Origin: Stenotrophomonas sp. 169
Lineage (GTDB): Bacteria > Pseudomonadota > Gammaproteobacteria > Xanthomonadales > Xanthomonadaceae
DNA length: 64,000 bases
Reading direction: 5' to 3'
Assembly: GCF_014621775.1 (NCBI RefSeq)
Contig: NZ_CP061204.1
Coordinates: forward strand, 2,686,501 to 2,750,500
Shown here: positions 59,623 to 64,000 of the stretch, piece by piece
How positions within the stretch are numbered: position 1 is the stretch's first letter
Layout: the number at the start of each line of letters is the position of its first letter
Translations under genes and position numbers: made by a program
Notes under the pieces: model-generated
The model's input: only the letters and a program-made list of their open reading frames with translations
Told to the model about the DNA's origin: nothing
Databases searched by the model: none

Positions 59623-62600
59623 TCATCGGATCTGCCGCCATGACTGTCTGCCACACGGACGCGGCATGTAAAGACCATCCGCGCCCGGCGCACGCAGCAC
59701 GAAGGTGCACTTCTCACGATTGATGCGTTCATCCACGCTGCAGCCCGGATCTCCGGGCTTGCAACCCGTGAGCGCTGCCGGTGGCGGTGGCACGAAGATA
59801 CTCGTGTCACGTACCGGCGGACCCTTGCTCAGATCGCCCCCCTTGGTCAGTGCAATGCCGCCACAGTCGCCGGTACACACCGGAGCTCCACTGCGATCCG
59901 GGCTCAGTCCCGACATGGACCCTGCGCCGGTCAGCAGGTTCAGACCGTACAGCCAATTGACACCGCCGCCGCTACCGCAGATCGATGTACCGGGCACATA
60001 CGCCGCAAAGAAGACGATGCCGTTCTGGATATTGGGATTACCCACGAAGCGCTCGCCCTCCACGGACGTGCCCACCATCAGATCGACATACCAGCCGCGT
60101 TTCGTCGTATAGCTGACTGCGTTACGGCTGACAGTGCGGACGGCGTAACCGCTGCTATTCGCTGCCGAGCCAATGGTCTGTGCCACCAGTTGGCTGCGTC
60201 CCGTCACCGACGTCTTCAGATCATCCCAGATGCCATACAGCGACTGCACCGGCGATGCCGAACTGACCTGATTGTCATCCGCAGCAAAGTACTGGCCGGT
60301 TCCGAAGAACAGGCTGACCCCCCCACCAGGGCCACTGCTCACTTCGATACCGCCGGTGATGGGCTGCTTCGCATTGTCGCGCACCGCCGAGAACAGTGGC
60401 TTGCCACTCAACGCAATGCTCCAGTTCTCAGGGTTGGCATCGGAGAGATCGTACTTCCACAGATTTCCCTGCATGTCTCCGCCGTAGACGGTGTCGGTGA
60501 TGCCATCGCTGTTCTTCAACGCCACTGGGGCGATGTTGATCAATCCATTGCGCCCGGTGTAAGCCGCCTCCGACGAGGTCAAGCGCTTCAGCACCTTGCC
60601 GGTCGCAATATCGACGGCGAAGAGCACTGCCCTGCCGCTGGTGGAATTGACCCCGTTGCCGAACAGCGCGACGAAGCGCGGAGGGCCGCCGGATGTTGCT
60701 GCGGTGACCGGAACCACGACCGGCTTGCCGAGCACGAAGCCCATGTCCGATTCCGTCTTGCCGGAGACTTCCCACAGCACACTGGACGCATCAAACCCAG
60801 TCGGGTTGGTCACGTTGAGGCCGAATACCGACCCATTGCCGATGGTCGCCGCATTGGGCGCCTTGCTCGAACCACCGCCACCGGTGCTGCCCACCAGCAC
60901 CGTGCGCCATGCATTACCGTAGTAAACGTCAGCCGATGTCAGCGAACCATCTACGTAATAGCGGTGCCCGTAGGCCGGGTTCGCCAGTTCGGCAATGTGT
61001 TGCAGCGAAGCGGATGGGATGAACGCAAGCTCTTCGTTACCCGCAGCACTGCCCGTAGACGCATTGAAACCGTGCAACATGCCGTCGTTCGCACCGACGT
61101 ACACCATCGTCGGTGCGCCACCCGTGCCGCGCTTGGTGGTGAGGTACGTCGCGTAGGCAGCCCCCATGGTTCGCTTCCATGAGGTCGTGCTCTGTGACCA
61201 GGAAGCGTAGCCATAATCGTCCCGGTTGGACACGATCTCGGTCGAGGAATTGACGATGTCGCCAAGCGGCGATGTCCGTGTCCGCAGGCCACTGATTGGC
61301 GTGCCCCGCAGATACGAGACCAGGTTGTCCACGCTGCGCGAGCCGAACCAACTCGGGATCGAACTGCTGAAGCCCATCGCCGAGAGTTTTGCTGGGCGAT
61401 CAGCACCGGGGACATTGGTCGAAGTGAACTCTGCCGCAGCGACCGCCTTGACCTCGCCCGCCGTGCTCGTGCTGGTCGGCGCCGTGGCCATGTAGATGCG
61501 CCGGGTGGAGCCGGAAATCCGGCTCGACGCGCGCCACAGCTCCGCACCATCGGTTCCGTCGGACGTGACCGCGGTGCCTACGACGTCGCCGGTCCAATCA
61601 TTCGAACCTTCCGGCACCTTGAAGTTGGAGCTGACCGTGAAGGATCCCGTGGTGATACGGGCACCGCTGCCGCTGCCGCCTACGGGCGCATCACCCGCAG
61701 CAGCACTATCGAAGATCGCTTCGAGCGCCTCTTTCAACTTGGTCGGATTACGGGCCAGGAAGTAGTTGTCCGGCACGCCCGCCTTTTTGCTGTCCCACTT
61801 CTTGCCACCCGCCGGCACACCGTACTTGGCCGCATACCACAGCGGGCTTTCCAGCTGTTCGGCTGCGCCTGTAGACAGCTTGTATTTGATGACTACTGGC
61901 TTGTCCCAGGTGCTGGGAAAATTATTGTTGGACGTCAGCACCGAGTCATTCTGGTTGCCCGGGCGCAGCGCGAGACGCTGCACCGTGTTGGGCGAATTGG
62001 AGCCGGTGATGGTGTAGCCCGACAGCATCGCGTTGCCGGCATAGGCGGACAGGTTCTCGATGCGGATCATGACTTCGTCCGCCGCAACCGTGCCGCGCAC
62101 TGTACTGCCGACGTTGTTGTTGTCTCCGTTACAGACCGCCGTATTGGTGTTGGCCGCGCTGTAGCTTTTTGCTGCACGCGAGTCTGCACGCCAGCAGATG
62201 TTGTTGTGGCCGGTTGCCTCACCGCAGCTGGCGCCAACGCAGTAGCTCAGCATCGCCACGACGTCGTTGTCGTGGTCATTGCCCCAGAGAGAATCCTCCC
62301 ACACCAGCGAGAAGCTGCCCGCGGTGCCGTCAGCCTTGTAGGGTCGCCCGTACACGTTCGCCTGCGAGGTCGTGGACACCTTGGTGCCGATTCCGACCGC
62401 GCCGAGGAAGCAGCTGCGCCAGCCGTTGGAGGCTGCTGTCGCATTGCCGCCGTTGTTGGCTTGGCACAGAGGGGAAATGCCGATCTTGCCGCCGCCGACA
62501 TTGATCTCGAACTTGGGCAGGTTTTCGGCCATGGCCACCGTATAGGTGGTCGCGGTCACCTTGTAGCCCGCTGGCTTGTTCTGCACCCCGGGGCGCAGAT

Positions 62601-64000
62601 CCGTCTCGGCCGCCGCCTTCGCCAGCCCGGCCAGCATGTAGCTGCCCTCCATCGAGGGGATGTCCGGGCAGATGCCGCGCATGTTGCTGAGATTGCCGAC
62701 CGTTCGGCCCTGGCAGATATCCTCATGCGTATTCAACGACTCGTAACGCGGCGTCGCCGTGTTGCGGCCAGCCATGAAGGACTTGCCGACAATTCCTTCT
62801 GCCGTGCCGACCGCATCGGTCGCCGCCGTTGCCGCAGCGAGATTGGCGACGGAGCCGATATTGTCACTATCGAACGACGGCAGGCCCGAAGACATCACCA
62901 GGATGTTACAGGTCGCGCAATACGAGTTGCCGCCGTTTGCCGGCTGACGGTAGGGGTCGGCCCATTTCACGCCGGTCGGCAATCCAGCCAGATCACCGAG
63001 ATCGCCGTACAACGGCGTGCCTGCAGTAACGTAACGCAACGCCTCGGCGTACATCTCAGCCAACGGGTTACCCCAGGCACTGCACTTCTGGCCGCCAGTG
63101 CCTGGATCGGCCAAGTTGCCGTTGCCGTTCTGGCCCTGGCGATTCAGGATCCCGTAGGTATTGCAGTCGTTCCAGTTGCTGCTGCCGTTCCACTGGTTGA
63201 TCTTGAAGCTCGAGATCGTGTTGATCACCCCCTCTGCCGCCGCCGTCGCACCGGGCTTGAGGTAACAGAACTGACCGGTAGACAGATCGATTTCATCGCC
63301 AGTTGCGCAGAACGTGCTCGCGTTACCGGCGATCTTGCCGATGTTGCGACGCAGGGTTCCGCCATCACGTGGATTGACGTAGGTACCGGTGACCAGGCCG
63401 AAGCGCAGTCGACCACTCTCACCATACGTCTGCAGCACGCCGCTCGGCTTGTACCGATCAGTATTGCCATCGTTGTACTTGCGGCAGTTGCTCTCACGGA
63501 TCGCATTCGCGCTCGAATCGCATACTTCCACGCGAACAGCATAGGTCGTCGCGCTGCGCGGAACGTCGGATGACCCTTCGCCCGAGCGGCCCACGCCGCA
63601 CTGGTAGCCCGCCGTGGACGCCCACTCCGACCAGTTGCCCGCCGCCACCAGCATCAGCGGGGGATTGGTCGCGGTGCCGGCACCCAGCGTCGCATTGCAG
63701 AAGGATTGCGTGCCCGTCAGCGGCGCGAAGTTGCCGATGTCCGATCCGCTGTAGACCTTCACCCAGGAGTGAAGGTCATTGGGAATCTGTGCCCGCTCGA
63801 TGACCGTCTTGGTCAGCGTATCGGTTGACCGCTGGCCGCCGTACAGAACGCCGCGCATGACGTCCAGGCGGCTCATCGCGATCCAGTTCAGGAAGTTGCC
63901 GGACCAGCGTCCCGAACAGGTATGGCCATTGGTGCCACCCGCGTTGCCCGTCGCTTTGAAGACGCCATCGTTGCCAGTGGCGCTGGGCGCATAGCAGAGC
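59623..64000 (-). CDS. pilY1: PilY1-like type IV pilus tip-associated protein (5' end beyond window)
   Basis: About 1458 codons visible, open to the right edge. The N-terminal half shows cysteine-rich segments and NFLNWIAMSRLDVMRGVLYGG as in PilY1 proteins, followed by a von Willebrand-like region; the C-terminal propeller begins around YVGANDGMLHGFNASTG and VYGGDMQGNLWKYDL. A loop NSDGITD at about 60.48-60.52 kb resembles the calcium-binding site of PilY1, although its first Asp is replaced. PilY1 controls pilus extension and retraction and can serve as an adhesin or mechanosensor. Followed 11 bp later by pilE. Confidence 0.93.
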   Translation of the reverse strand, partial: LCYAPSATGNDGVFKATGNAGGTNGHTCSGRWSGNFLNWIAMSRLDVMRGVLYGGQRSTDTLTKTVIERAQIPNDLHSWVKVYSGSDIGNFAPLTGTQSFCNATLGAGTATNPPLMLVAAGNWSEWASTAGYQCGVGRSGEGSSDVPRSATTYAVRVEVCDSSANAIRESNCRKYNDGNTDRYKPSGVLQTYGESGRLRFGLVTGTYVNPRDGGTLRRNIGKIAGNASTFCATGDEIDLSTGQFCYLKPGATAAAEGVINTISSFKINQWNGSSNWNDCNTYGILNRQGQNGNGNLADPGTGGQKCSAWGNPLAEMYAEALRYVTAGTPLYGDLGDLAGLPTGVKWADPYRQPANGGNSYCATCNILVMSSGLPSFDSDNIGSVANLAAATAATDAVGTAEGIVGKSFMAGRNTATPRYESLNTHEDICQGRTVGNLSNMRGICPDIPSMEGSYMLAGLAKAAAETDLRPGVQNKPAGYKVTATTYTVAMAENLPKFEINVGGGKIGISPLCQANNGGNATAASNGWRSCFLGAVGIGTKVSTTSQANVYGRPYKADGTAGSFSLVWEDSLWGNDHDNDVVAMLSYCVGASCGEATGHNNICWRADSRAAKSYSAANTNTAVCNGDNNNVGSTVRGTVAADEVMIRIENLSAYAGNAMLSGYTITGSNSPNTVQRLALRPGNQNDSVLTSNNNFPSTWDKPVVIKYKLSTGAAEQLESPLWYAAKYGVPAGGKKWDSKKAGVPDNYFLARNPTKLKEALEAIFDSAAAGDAPVGGSGSGARITTGSFTVSSNFKVPEGSNDWTGDVVGTAVTSDGTDGAELWRASSRISGSTRRIYMATAPTSTSTAGEVKAVAAAEFTSTNVPGADRPAKLSAMGFSSSIPSWFGSRSVDNLVSYLRGTPISGLRTRTSPLGDIVNSSTEIVSNRDDYGYASWSQSTTSWKRTMGAAYATYLTTKRGTGGAPTMVYVGANDGMLHGFNASTGSAAGNEELAFIPSASLQHIAELANPAYGHRYYVDGSLTSADVYYGNAWRTVLVGSTGGGGSSKAPNAATIGNGSVFGLNVTNPTGFDASSVLWEVSGKTESDMGFVLGKPVVVPVTAATSGGPPRFVALFGNGVNSTSGRAVLFAVDIATGKVLKRLTSSEAAYTGRNGLINIAPVALKNSDGITDTVYGGDMQGNLWKYDLSDANPENWSIALSGKPLFSAVRDNAKQPITGGIEVSSGPGGGVSLFFGTGQYFAADDNQVSSASPVQSLYGIWDDLKTSVTGRSQLVAQTIGSAANSSGYAVRTVSRNAVSYTTKRGWYVDLMVGTSVEGERFVGNPNIQNGIVFFAAYVPGTSICGSGGGVNWLYGLNLLTGAGSMSGLSPDRSGAPVCTGDCGGIALTKGGDLSKGPPVRDTSIFVPPPPAALTGCKPGDPGCSVDERINREKCTFVLRAPGADGLYMPRPCGRQSWRQIR

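Overview
The window looks like about 64 kb of chromosome from a Stenotrophomonas or very closely related Lysobacteraceae (Xanthomonadaceae) bacterium. The clues are very high GC, gammaproteobacterial gene orders (eno-ftsB-ispD-ispF-truD, surE-pcm-nlpD, comEC-exbBD-msbA-lpxK-kdsB), no rpoS after nlpD, and many short palindromes that begin with GTAG (the SMAG-like repeats known from Stenotrophomonas).

Left part (1-33.8 kb): mostly housekeeping genes. In order these are ftsH-rlmE, yhbY, the surE-pcm-yqaA-nlpD group, the eno-ftsB-ispD-ispF-truD isoprenoid/division/tRNA group, kdsA, pyrG, parE, a Pit phosphate transporter with its DUF47 partner, a CNNM/CorC-type transporter, a series of single enzymes (luciferase-like oxidoreductase, TrhO, FKBP isomerase, flavoprotein, FMN-type glutamate synthase, UDP-sugar dehydrogenase), a BLUF blue-light sensor and tRNA-Leu. 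A low-oxygen group follows: hemN, a truncated globin and a CcoG-like ferredoxin, with two FNR/ANR-type boxes.

Accessory part (33.8-41.4 kb): this is the unusual section. A GH19 endolysin-like gene is followed by a GTAG composite and an unknown gene. Then comes a 4.6 kb AT-richer island bounded by 88-bp direct repeats. The right repeat lies in an intact tRNA-Cys gene and the left repeat is a truncated copy of that tRNA. The island has no visible integrase. It carries an intact, overlapping DUF262 + nucleotidyltransferase pair (the best candidate for an undescribed, possibly defensive, system) and decayed phage-type genes: an SRAP peptidase with an internal amber codon, an N-terminally truncated Dam methylase, a frameshifted gene and a second, partial endolysin copy. 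Two related elements may have accumulated in tandem at this tRNA.

Right part (41.3-64 kb): tRNA-Cys and four identical tRNA-Gly(GCC) genes, then a tightly packed minus-strand run pgsA-uvrC-NHL protein-kdsB-lpxK-msbA-exbD-exbB-comEC for envelope lipid and LPS biogenesis, DNA repair and DNA uptake. After it come a two-component system, tRNA-Val, uvrB, and a type IV pilus minor-component group (fimT-like, tRNA-Asn, pilE-like, pilY1-like) that runs off the right edge. The ftsH gene runs off the left edge.
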